This document shows positions 9,701 to 50,315 of a DNA stretch of 64,000 bases, in pieces. The position numbers and the translations under genes are program-made. How positions within the stretch are numbered: the stretch's first letter is position 1; each line of letters opens with the position of its first letter. Source of the DNA: Rhea pennata (taxonomy: Eukaryota > Chordata > Aves > Rheiformes > Rheidae); assembly GCF_028389875.1 (NCBI RefSeq), contig NC_084682.1, positions 3,916,001 through 3,980,000 of the forward strand, read 5' to 3'. The notes under the pieces are model-generated. The model made no database searches. It was not told the origin of the DNA and saw only the letters and a list, made by a program, of their open reading frames with translations.

Positions 9701-12422
9701 ATCAGCTGCAAGACTTTGTCTGGGTCTTACATTAAAAGCAAAATATTAAAGAAAGACTGTAATTACCTTACTGACCTTACATTTTTCTACATGTCTTCTC
9801 ACTGCCCAGTACTTTTCTTTCAAAGGATAGACATCTTTCTGTTCCTTTATTGCCATGGTTGATTTGCATGAAAGACTTCCAGTATCTTTCTGCTTCGTTC
9901 ACACTTCCTTTGCAAATATCTTCTCCTACCTTGATTAAATCCTCTCAATTTATGTCTTTCCATTATTTAATTCTAAAGCCCTTAATATACAGCTGGCATA
10001 AAACAGACTCAGTGCAAAATATAGCTATATCTTACCCATATTAAGGGCTGTTTAATTGGTATCAGTCCCTGTGCTGTTATCACGTGCGTTTTGAAGATAT
10101 TCTGAAAGTCTCTGAAAGACAGAAAGAAGAGAAAGATACCACAAAGGCCTTGGTTATTTATTTATTTATTTCCCCCCATTGATTTATTTCTAGCTGAAAA
10201 GAGTTAGATATAGCTACCTTTAGCTTGTCAGCTGTCAGCCTCCGAGGATTGCTTGAACAGGAAAGCCATACTTTGCTGCATGTACAGTGCTTTCAGCGAG
10301 ATTCATATTGGAATGCAAAGGAGAAAGCTGAAGAGTCTCATCTGACTTGCATATGAATCTTTTCGTTTGCATTTTAAACCTATTTTTATTTGTAACTGGA
10401 AATTGTGTGTAAGATTTTGCTGTTAACTTCAGTGGCTATGAGATCCTTGGTATTGTATGATAAAATTTAGTTACTAATACAAAAATGCAAATTGTAAAAA
10501 CTAATTTTTAAATAAAATTCCAACAAATCCTGAAATTCTCTCTCATTTATTTTTAGCCATCTAGTTCAGAATCTGCAGTCCCTGACTCAACTGAAGGTAA
10601 GTGCTAGGGAAAAAAGTCTTCCTACTGTTCTCTCTTCTTCTTGAGCATGATGACTGATCTCCCCACCAACACACACCCATCCCCAGTAAGCAAGCTTTGC
10701 AAATACCAATCTTTCCTAAGGCTTCCATCTTCAATATTGAACTGAATGTGTTTAAATATCCCAGAACTATTAGAGTGACTATCTAGAATTCAGGAATTAA
10801 TGAACTAAGCTGTTTCTTTCTGAAAAAGATACTGTAAGTAACTTTAGATAACAAATAAGGGTTGTTTTGCCGCTAGTACAACGGGGGCAAATCTTTTATT
10901 AAGTATGAATAGGCTGAGGCCTGAATGTGGTTTTTGAGCTCTGGTTATTTGTAAAATTTAGAGCCTAAGATGCACAGTAAAGTCACTGTTTTCATTCCCT
11001 TAAGCACTAGTAACTACTGCTTTTAGTGAAGAATTTATATTTTAATGTAAGAAACTGAGAGCTTAGTTATATTCCACATATAATTCCCATGTCTCTGGGA
11101 GCTGCTCTTGCTTAGAAGGGGATTTGAGTGGATCCTGTTGTGTTTCTAGTCTGGAAGAAAATGTTATACTAGTTTTACCATAGAAATAACTCTTGTTTAA
11201 TCTGTTTATCCTTATTTACAAAAAGGAATTTTTCTAGTGTTTTTTTTTTTTTTAACGAGCTCTGACCAACTAGATTTGTTAATTCATATCAGATTTCAAA
11301 TTCAATTATTTTTCACTAGATCTGTAGAAACAATGGTATTTTGGAGGGAGTATCTTCCTTTTCTCCTTCCTCCTGCAGTAAAATTTTTCTTTAGAACCAT
11401 TTAGGAGTTTTCTTAAATTATGAAGGTACTGTCTATCTTTGGCTGTCTTCTCCTGAAGAAATAAATTTCTTATTTTCAATTTTCTAGAATCACAATTCAA
11501 ACCATTGACTGAAGAAATGCTTATGGCTGTACCAAGGACTATCAGAAGTACTGTTAAACTAGAAGACTTGAACAGTTTTTACAGGGAGTTATTTAACCAC
11601 TTTGTTGTAAATAAGAACAGGTAAGACTTGAAGCAATTTATTAGTAAGATTTTTATAATCTGTTTAAAAAAAATCAAGCCTTTTCAAACTAAACAAAAAG
11701 TTGTCAACTCTAAAGTTAGTGAACCATTTGCTGCTATACTATAACTTCAGAATTTGATTTCCCTCACTTATGCACTTACTGGTTAGAGATGTATTTAGTC
11801 AAAAGTGATAGGCCATCTTATGAAGCTCCCCAAACTTACTAATTCTATCTTCAGAAACTTTTTGTTGATTCCCTGAACAGATGCCCCAAAGTGGGTCTAC
11901 TCAGAAAACCTTTATGACAAAGTCATACTGGAAAACCCTTTTAGCTTTTATAACTCGGAAAAACAAAACCCTAACCCAAATTTCTAACCCCAGGATTGCC
12001 CCCAGACCTGGACTCCTGTCTTTCACCTTGACCTCTGTCTGTGATTTTTGCTGTAGATTTCTCGCAGGCTGACAGTAAAGAATGAAGAAGCTTTTAACCC
12101 AGGAATTCTATCTTTGACCTTAAGCTTGGATTATTCTTTGAAGCAGCATGATGAAATTGCTATCATGTACATACGCATGAAAATTACAGAGCACTTGCAA
12201 AAATCAGCTTTTAAACAGTATAGGCTTTTTAATCTCTCTGGCAGACCTGATGCTTGATACCCTGTTTTGCTGAATAGTTTGTTCTTGTCTTACAGAGTAG
12301 CACTTAGTGTTTCGCAGATGAACAAGATGAATATGAAAGCCACTGACTCAAGAGTACGCATCTTGAAAGAACTTTCTCTTGTGGAACTTGACAAGCAAGG
12401 AAATGTTAAGTTAGTTTTGTAA
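6739..12422 (+). CDS. SKA2: SKA2, spindle and kinetochore associated complex subunit 2 (exon 1 outside window)
   Basis: Ska2 is the small coiled-coil subunit of the Ska1-Ska2-Ska3 complex, which couples kinetochores to spindle microtubules at metaphase. Visible exons are 6739-6828, 7624-7800, 9069-9155, 10557-10596, 11488-11620 and 12296-12422 (stop TAA 12420-12422). All have AG/GT borders and matching phases, giving 217 residues plus about 11 from exon 1. Exons 2-3 match human SKA2 closely: FQKAESDLDYIQ, then ENPVTLLEELSVVKSRY, then the QQHTDLE end, i.e. the helical core that binds Ska1 and Ska3. Human SKA2 (121 aa) stops shortly after this point. Here the frame continues through four exons, adding about 107 residues: an acidic/serine linker, then a basic helical block (FKPLTEEMLMAVPRTIRS onward) ending DKQGNVKLVL. 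That block is spaced like the start of the SKA1 microtubule-binding winged-helix domain. Same strand as TRIM37, whose start codon is 1.3 kb downstream. Confidence 0.93.
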
Positions 12423-12754
12423 ATGAAAGCTCAGTCCATTTTTATTTGATACACAAGCATCTTGGTTATAGCTCCTGGATTATTAACAAGGAAGTATTTC
12501 TGTGGTGTCTAGGTGTTAACAATACACTGCTAGAAAGCTGTTAATATTTCTATATACAAATTCTATTTATAAAACTTAAATTTGCAGAATTAAACATTAA
12601 GGTTGGAATTTTATTTTGGGTATTTGTAAGGCTATAGTAGATGCATTTTTGAAGAGTAGTGTTAACCATGTGACAGTTCCATGTTCCAGTTGACATTCCT
12701 GAGTGGGTTTTTACAATGAATAACCCAAACCATTTAATTGTACTTACATTCCTG

Positions 12755-12760
12755 AATAAA
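12755..12760 (+). terminator. SKA2 polyadenylation signal
   Basis: AATAAA lies 333 bases after the SKA2 stop, inside an AT-rich 3'UTR. It is the clearest canonical signal before the CR1 fragment and TRIM37 promoter, so cleavage is expected near 12775-12785. Inferred from position. Confidence 0.6.
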
Positions 12761-12879
12761 TGATTAAAGCTAAGGAGGCCATAGGCTTGCTTATTTATTT
12801 ATTTTTTTAATGACCACTGGCCTCTGACCCCTTTTTGTTTTCCTTTGATGTGCGCTGTCTTTGTTACAGCCAGAGGAAA

Positions 12880-13150
12880 CTACACTGAACAGCTGAGGTT
12901 GGAAGGGGTCTGTGGAGATGGTCTGATCCACGCCCTCTGCTCAGAGGCGGTCTGCTACAGGTTGCTCTGGGTCGCATTCAGTTACCTTTCAAGTATCTCC
13001 AGGGCTGCAGACTCCACACCCTTTCTGGGCAACCCGTGACAGTGTTTCCACCACTCTCACAGTAGTGAGTTTTCTCATCTTTCAGTGGAACTTCCCGCCC
13101 TTCAGTTGTGCCCTTATACCAGAATTGCCCCCATGAGTTTTCATTTTTGT
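12880..13150 (-). mobile_element. old CR1 LINE fragment (3' end, antisense)
   Basis: It reads like a diverged reverse-strand copy of the CR1 3' region. In order are GAGGTTGGAAGGGGTCTGTG, a block ending CTCCAGGGCTGCAGACTCCA, CCCTTTCTGGGCAACC, CCACTCTCACAGTAGTGAG, and GTGGAACTTCCCGCCCTTCAG. It is heavily mutated compared with the fragment near 63 kb, so the insertion is older. It fills most of the SKA2-TRIM37 intergenic gap. The rest of that gap (about 12785-12880 and 13150-13430) shows no gene or other recognisable element. Confidence 0.8.
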
Positions 13151-13587
13151 TTAGTACTGCAGTACAGAGACTATCCCCAAATCAAAGCCAACACCTCAAG
13201 GAAAATCCTCTCCCTGCAGAAGATGCAGCGATCAACACGAGCAGCTCTTTCCAAGCACTGAATCCCTTCTGTGCTTGGATATATTATTACTAGTAACTTT
13301 TTTTTTTTTCTTCGCTGTCGCATAATGACCGCCTTCTGAGTGAAAAAAATGCCTCAGCGTTCACTGTACTGGTGTCCGTTTTCAAGATCTGTCACACAGG
13401 TAACCGTTAGGAAAGGGCTGAGCAAGGCGGTTGTGGGTGGGGGTGGGGAACAGTCCCCCAACGGCCGAGCGCGCGCGGCGCGAAGGCGGGGCCGCGCGGG
13501 CGGCGCGTGCGCACTGCGGCGCGGCGCGGCGCGAGAGGGGCCGCTCCCGCCGCCGCAGGGCGGAGCTGCGCGCGCGCCGCGGCGAAC

Positions 13588-13602
13588 ATGGCCGGCGCCT
13601 AG
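13588..13602 (+). other. short upstream ORF in TRIM37 leader (MAGA-stop)
   Basis: ATG GCC GGC GCC TAG lies 107 bases upstream of the TRIM37 ATG. The context GCGAACATGG has A at -3 and G at +4, so initiation is plausible if transcription begins upstream of it. It could lower TRIM37 translation. The ATG also overlaps the YY1-like motif and may only be part of that site. Confidence 0.45.
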
Positions 13603-13708
13603 GGGGAGCGCGGCGCTGTGTGGTACAGCAGCCCCCTTCCCCCGCCCCGGGCGCTGCGGCGGGGCAGAGGGGCCGCGGAGAAGCTCCGCCGCCGGCGGAG
13701 CCGCGGCC

Positions 13709-43382
<29,674 letters not shown>

Positions 43383-44492
43383 TTCTAAATGTTTGTCTTA
43401 GCTAGGGTCTGAGATGACTGTAACCCCAGAGATGCACATTTCCCTTATTGCTCCCCAAGTTGAAGAGATTAAAGGAACCATTTACCTCACTGAGAGTGGG
43501 CAGATGGACGTTTGTAGAGTCTAACGTGTGGCAATCTCCCACCAGGAGATTCGTGGCAGGTAGATAGGTGAGTTGCTGGTCTACTTTCTTATGGCTGATG
43601 TGCATCTTCAAGACCATTGTATTTTCTGAATTTTTAAAGCACTTTAGAAATCACATAGTGCTGAAGAAGGACTGGTTGAGGCTTGTGTGCTCATGTAATT
43701 AAAACTCTTCATTTTAAGTAGCTGGTTTGAAATTTCAAAAGTTAAGGTCATATCTGCTTGAAGCTATAGAACTGCTCTAATGTGAGGGTGTTCAACAAAA
43801 GCTGACTTTCTTTGGACCAGATAGAGAACTGACCGGGTGCCTGAAGACTGGCCGGCTTGCGTTCCTGGGAAGAGGCGCGTTGTTCGTTGGAGCTTAGTCC
43901 AAGGCTCCTGGTTTTGGTTGTGTGCACACTCCATTCTGTCCAGGACCATTGTGCAGTACTGCTACAGTCATCTTTAACCTGTCACTGGAGCAAAGCCTTA
44001 TAGTAAAGGCCGCATTCCTGCTGGCTCTGCCAGACTCAGATGCACATGCTCTGAAAAAATGTCCAAAAGGTGCTGCAGCCCTATTTCAAGATGTTTGTCC
44101 TATTATGTCATGAGAATAACAGAGAATGTGTGAATGTTCTTATTTTTAATGCAATGAACTGATTGTATAAGACTGCTGAATCCCACAGATACAACGGTTT
44201 GAAAGTTGGGGTAAGGCAGTTGGCATGAAAGTTGTTTTCCTCAGTCTGTAAGGTGGACCAACTGAACACATTGCCAAACATTTTGCCACTGTGCATTGCG
44301 TTTTGAGCTGCTAAACTACTTGTTGAAGCTATGATGAAAGCTGAATCGCTGGTTATTGAAAAAGCATGAATAACTGTAACTTATAGTTGTTCTTGTCTCA
44401 GCTGACTGTACTTAAGTTCATTTTTGTATGAATGTTCCACAGTAAGTGCTGTACAACTCATAGTTTAAAACTGTTTGCACTTTGTTAATAAA
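43383..44492 (+). terminator. TRIM37: TRIM37 3'UTR and polyadenylation signal
   Basis: The sequence after the stop is non-coding and ends with AATAAA at 44487-44492, the first strong canonical signal downstream; cleavage is expected near 44505-44515. The stop codon sits in AGGTAATT, a donor-like context, so splicing to a further 3' exon is possible. Confidence 0.7.
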
Positions 44493-44514
44493 ATGAGTGG
44501 TGAAAGCTGGTGTG

Positions 44515-45320
44515 AAATTTTAGACATTCAAGTGTAAGTAAGTAAAATGCTAGAGAATGCCTGTTCAGGTAAGTAATACACTGCTACCAAGCTTGACTTA
44601 GTTTTTAGTACTGAATTGCTGAACTTCCTGACTGCTTACAGGCTGTCTCCTGCCAGAATATATTGCCTTTTTCAATGAAACAGCTTAAATCCATCTGGGC
44701 TTTTTAAAGCCACTTTAGTAACAGTTAGACCAAATGCCTAACTAACTGGTGTACACTCAGATAAAGCTGCACTTTATGATACTGAGTTGTGACAGCGTTT
44801 ACTGTTTTACAGGGCTGCGTGTTGATCATTACACACAGTTAACAGTAATCACAGAGCTGCTGCCTCAACACTTGCAGCAGCATCTCTTAATAGGAGGCTC
44901 AAGCTGAAGGAAACTATTTTAGTCGCGTTACCTACTCTGAGTTTAATGTCCAACCTTTGCAGGGACCAGAGCAGGTACCATCATGCTTTGCATACCTGAT
45001 AAAAAAATAATACACTACCCGTGTTTAAACAAGATGTCGGTAAACAGGCTTGGAAGCCTAATTTACATTAATTAATTTATACTGAAACTGGTCCTAAAAG
45101 TGACAAAACCATAGCATCAAGTTCCTTTTCTGACTGTAAAGCAGATTATACAAGGGCTGCAATAGGCCTTCTTATTCCCAGCTACTGTTATCATACAACT
45201 CCATGCCAGAGTCACGTTTTGTTATGCATCAAGCAAAGGAAATCTGCTTTTACCACAGAAAGACAATACAGATGTTGATTGCTATCTTTTTTAGGTTATA
45301 AATAAACAGAGTATCTGAAA
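44515..45320. other. intergenic gap between convergent TRIM37 and PPM1E
   Basis: About 0.8 kb lies between the two inferred polyadenylation sites. No coding exon, RNA gene or recognisable repeat family was seen. The tail-to-tail arrangement matches the mammalian TRIM37/PPM1E locus. Confidence 0.7.
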
Positions 45321-45336
45321 TGTTTTAAATTACTGT

Positions 45337-48300
45337 TTTATTAAGATGTTGGTAAAACTTCAACAGTTTTTCTGTATAAACAGAGTTCATAAATAAAAAA
45401 TGGATGACTAATACATGATAATAACTAAAGTCATATATGAACTGTAGAACAAGGTTGCAAATGGAAAAGTCCCAACACTGTTAAATGATTAGCTTTAATT
45501 TTTTTACTTCATAAAGAATGTTAGTTTCATGAAACTAAGATAATACGGATATTTTAACAGGAGCACCCAGTGTAGCAACCAACAACGCACCTGGCTATCT
45601 ACACAAGTACTCATTTAGGAGAAGTACTCAGGCTGATCTCAGCCAACTTTCACTATTCTTGTTTCAAAATACCTTGTAGAGCACAGGAGAGGAAAAAACA
45701 ACAGCCTCACAAAATGCAATTGTGACATACAAGAGTTGTACTAAACCCTCACAGGTGGGAGTTTTCTTTAGTTTTAATGCTGGCAAGTATAGTGCGATCA
45801 TCTGATAAAATACCTGTCCTTTTCCAGTCACCGTTAAAGTCAGAGGTTGTGTTATGCTTCATTACTTATTGCACGTGATACAAGGGTAGAAAATTTTGTT
45901 CCTGTTGCAAGGAGGATATGAATTAAAGAAAGATTGCCCTAAATTATAGGCATGAACAAAGCTGCAGTATCCCCCTTCAATGGCTTTGTCTATGTGACTA
46001 GTGCTGAGTGAATAATTGTGCTAAAACAGCCACTAATTTAGATCAGTCTCTCTCTCTCTCCCTCTCTTGCTCTTTCTTTTTTTTAAAAAACAAAAAAAAA
46101 AAAAAAAAAAGAACATTGCCAGGGTAGGGTTATTTAGTGGAAAGAGAGTGGACCTGAACTACAGCAGTCATGCCTATAAACATGGAACTCGTTATGCCTC
46201 ATCCTCTCTGCCCGTAGGACAACGCATTTCTCACTGACACACAGTGTTCCAAAAACAGAGCGGAGTTTCTATGACAATGTACCACTATAAATGTGGCATA
46301 AGTTAAAGTCTGCTTAGACATTGTCCTTCAGTGTTATAATGCAATCTAAATTAAATACTGAATGATTTTAACTTGCAAGGACAATTGATGGCACTTGTAG
46401 GTTAAAAAAGTTATATACATGTGTTTCCACCCACCTTTAGTGCAAATTGAAATGGGTTAACAGCTCCCTGGTCTGGTGCTATACTGCTCTCTGCAACGCG
46501 GACATTCCTCAGAGTTGTACATTTAAAAAGTGTACACAGGAAACTATTAGAGTGGGGATTGAATGAATCCCTCTACTACTCACAGTGAATAGCTTACGAG
46601 CAAGTTTTGAGCAGCTTCAGACAAACAACCTGAAGACCATTTCTCAAAACCAACGCAATTAAAAAAAAAAAAAATCACTACCTACCTTCCTAGTTCTGCA
46701 AACACGTTTAACACGTAAACTGAAACTGATGCGGGCTGTGTTAACGTGAAAAAGGGATACTTCAGCTCTTTATTGGAAAGATGGGTTGTACAAATTTCAC
46801 CACCACTAAGATACACAATAAAAATACAAACCACAGGTCACAGACTGAATCTTGGTATCAACAATTAATAAATACAATTAGATACTTTTATATTAGCCTA
46901 AAATTTTTACATTGTCACTTGATAGACAATAAAAGTACAAGATACAGAACATTTAGATACCATTAGAGGGGTATTATTGCTTACGTTAGCAAGCAGCAAG
47001 TAAGGGCACAGGATCTTGAACTGAAGAGAACTACTTCCTATCACCAGTGGCATTAAGAGAAAACACTGCATTTCACAAAGCACTGCTTTTTTGTCTAGTG
47101 TGTAGAATTAAGAGCAGCATATATCAGACCAATAACCACTACTTTTAATAGTATAGAACTTTAAAGGACTTACTTACCTTACAAATGGTTCCTATCTACT
47201 CTATAAATACGCATTTAGTGAAAAAATGAACACTTGCTATCTATACAGTGTTTTACCTGACCACACTGGAACTACGATGGTAAATTTTTCTCCTAGCAAG
47301 ATAAATGTTATGAGTACCAGAATTACCATTCATGAAGTCACACCTAAAAAGCTATATCCTTCCCAAAACAGCACACATGCAGTCCAGTGCTCTTCAACTA
47401 TTCCTGCAGACTGGGAAGAAGTTTATCATCCATAACATCTTTTCAGTCTTATTTACTCATACAAAGAATTGCACTTACACCACATTTCTTTCAGAAGCAT
47501 GACTGTCAACGAGAAGATGGACTTTCAATGCATCATTATTACTGTGAATAATTTAAAATAAAGGCACCACAGCGATGCCTTCAGAATTGCGTTCCACTGT
47601 TTCATGATTTCTCAAATTTCCGTAGTAAATCTGACTTGGAACGTATGCTGCATTTAAAGAGAATGTTGACAACAGCTAAGGCTTAATAAGATGACAGGTA
47701 AGACCAATGATCCCAAAGGATTAAAAAAAAAAAAAAAAGTCTCAAAAGATCAAAGGAATCTAAAGCCACACTTCAACTCCGGTTACTCATAAAGCCTTTT
47801 GCTATTCATCAAATTGCTTTTAAAATAGTGCATCAAAATATTAGAAGAAGCAGAAATTGGCAGAATTCAAACCTTACCGTCACTCATTATGTTGAATAAT
47901 CTCCTGACTACTTAATATTAAAATACTTTGCAAATTCTAGCTACACACTAATACTGATACTAAATTGTTACTGCTAAAATGATATAATGGTGCAATAAAT
48001 GCCTGTGAAGAATTATTTTATTCATACTCCTCCAAATGCCATATTGTAACAAATAGTAGTAACAGGATGTGTATTTAGTGGAACTGACTGGTCTCTGACG
48101 GGAAGAGTCTGCCTACTTACGTTCTAATTTACTGCACCTTTGAGAGCTTAACATCACCTCGAGTAGGAGAAAGCTGGTGGGTTCTGTGTGTGTCTGGTTT
48201 TGTTTGTTAAGTAATGCTCTGCTTGTCAAAATAAAGGGCAGCTGACATTCCTCACTTTTCTTCATGAATCCAAGTTTAACTAAAGCGAAGCTCTGGATTG

Positions 48301-49503
48301 TCGGTGAATTTTACCATCCCCACTAAACCCAAAGCACATCCGCTGTTCATCTGCATCAGGGCATTCCCATTCCCTTTGGATTGCTTTAGCAGCCTTGCAT
48401 CTATTTTTAGACATTCTGGAAAACATCAAAATGCAGCAATAACGCTGCTACAGAGGCAGCATCTTGCCATCCTCAACACTACAACTTTATATTAAATTAT
48501 GCCTTTGCCACCTAGAAATCTTTACCAAAAACAAGCAGCTCACCAAATTGCTCATTATTCCTAGCAAGCAGTTCTCCAGTTTGACTGGTTTAGTGACAGT
48601 AGTATTGTACTGGACATCTCCACAGACTTGGTTTCTTTAAAGACCTGAGATGGAAGTTATGGTGGAAAGAGGTTGGCTTGAAGCATTAAGCACAATCATG
48701 TTAGATTAAAACTAATTAAAAACAGTTTTCTAAACTGACAAACAAGAAAAATGCCACTAAAAGCACCAGAGAGATACGAAATCCCTGTACACTGCACCTC
48801 TAGCCATAGGAAATAATTTTTTTAAGCTACAAAAAACAGTTTTCTTCATATTCCACATTTTATGTTACATGAAAAAATACGTAAATTATGACTATGTACC
48901 TCAATCAGAGTTTGAGAACAGAGTAACAGGAGCTTAGTTTGTCCATTCCTAAGTTACCTGGTAAAATCTTGTATGGCTTTTAGTCTTTTACCTGCAAAAT
49001 GGATGCAATTTTCTAATTCATCTTAATATTAGCCTGAAATAAACCGGAAGGAAAACAAACAAACAAAAAAACCCACAACCTGGATTTCTATGGAAACTTC
49101 CCCCCCACTCTAAAAAATCTGGCTGTTCTAAAACAATCTTTCTGTAAGTATTGCTCCATAGACTCAGGCAGGTTCAACTTTCTGCGTTTCTGAGGACTGT
49201 TCCCTAACAGTGTCTGTTCACGTGAACCAGCTAGCCAGCTTTCACTAGTGAATGTGACTAGATACTTATGTGTGCAGGCGGCTGGGTGGCTGTGGCATTG
49301 CTTAAGGTGGCACCACCAGTAAATTTTATTGAAACAACTACATTTGTTAATTCCTAGATCTATTTACACAAGAGTTGAGCTTTGCAGGGGATTGTAATAC
49401 ACACGGTTCTGAAATGCCCACCTTTTTTTCACTTTCTGATGATGCCAGTATTATTTTGGGAATGTCTGTTCTAGGTATCTAAGGGGGAACACAAGGGAGA
49501 CTA
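45337..49503 (-). terminator. PPM1E: PPM1E long 3'UTR with distal polyadenylation signal
   Basis: Downstream of the PPM1E stop on the minus strand are about 4.2 kb of AT-rich, non-coding sequence with no repeats of note. A canonical AATAAA (minus strand) at 45337-45342 is taken as the distal end. Nearer signals exist, for example around 46765-46775, so shorter 3'UTRs are likely too. Long 3'UTRs are usual for this brain-expressed phosphatase in mammals; the extent here is inferred. Confidence 0.55.
49361..49368 (-). promoter_or_regulatory. Pumilio-type motif in PPM1E 3'UTR
   Basis: TGTAAATA on the minus strand, about 135 bases after the stop codon, is an exact match to the Pumilio recognition element UGUANAUA. 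One copy could occur by chance in AT-rich UTR sequence. Confidence 0.35.
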
Positions 49504-50315
49504 TTAAATCTTACAGCGTTGATGAAGGTATAAATCTGGTATACAATTACTTTGTCTTCGCATCAAGAACCTGCTCTTACTGTAAGCGTTATGACTAGCC
49601 AGCCTCCAGCACGGGGAGCATCTTACCGACAACGTCGTGTTACCATGGTCTCGGACAGGCAAGAACAGACTTGATCCTTCTGTGTGGAAAAGCTCACGAG
49701 CCAAGAGCAGCATGCGAAACTTTGGTTTGAACCTGGCTCCTCGTTGCCTCTTCCCGTTACAGAGACGCAAGTGCGAAAAAGCAGAAGCTCGTTTCCCCAG
49801 GGATTTGAACTGTTCATCTTCCAGCCCAAAAAAGATGGGGGAGAAACTCTCCACCCTGTAGATGTTTTGCCCTGCAGAACCCAAACTAAGAGGAGCGTTG
49901 TACTCCCTGGGGTCACTTTGTCCATAGACTGATGACGTGGTGCTCTCTGGTGATTTGTTCTTCACTGTTAAACCACTAATCAAATTCACACTCTTTGGTA
50001 TGCCAGGACTAAACACTTGAATTGGTGGCAAATATTTGGCACTCTTAGGTTCACTTGTTTCTGTGTTTGTCAGGTCTAAGTAGCCTTGATCATCAAACAG
50101 GTTAATACTGGACCCTGTGCTGAGGCTAGTTCTATCAGTGAAGGAATCGACTCGTCCTTCGTAGCCTAGATCTGCAGGTGCCGAGCACTGGTGTTGGGGC
50201 CACGGCCGTTTGCAGTCTCCGTGGTTTTCCTTATCTTCCCCACTGTCTTCTTGCCCACCTTGAAAAGAATTCTCTGTCCAGTCCGATTCCTCACTAACAT
50301 TGACTGCTGCATTCA
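49504..50315 (-). other. PPM1E: PPM1E C-terminal regulatory tail
   Basis: After the catalytic domain (ending near VVFLRDMN) the tail starts with a conserved block ([43 protein letters not shown]). It then diverges through ENIYR/QNIYR-like and LEDEQFKS landmarks to a basic, possibly nuclear-targeting stretch ([11 protein letters not shown]). It ends [12 protein letters not shown], aligned by eye with the human CPDLPWSYKIE end. Confidence 0.75.

Noticed and set aside
11965-11990. Telomere-like AAAACCCTAACCC followed by TTTCTAACCCC
   Set aside because: Under two imperfect units; not long enough to be an interstitial telomeric block.
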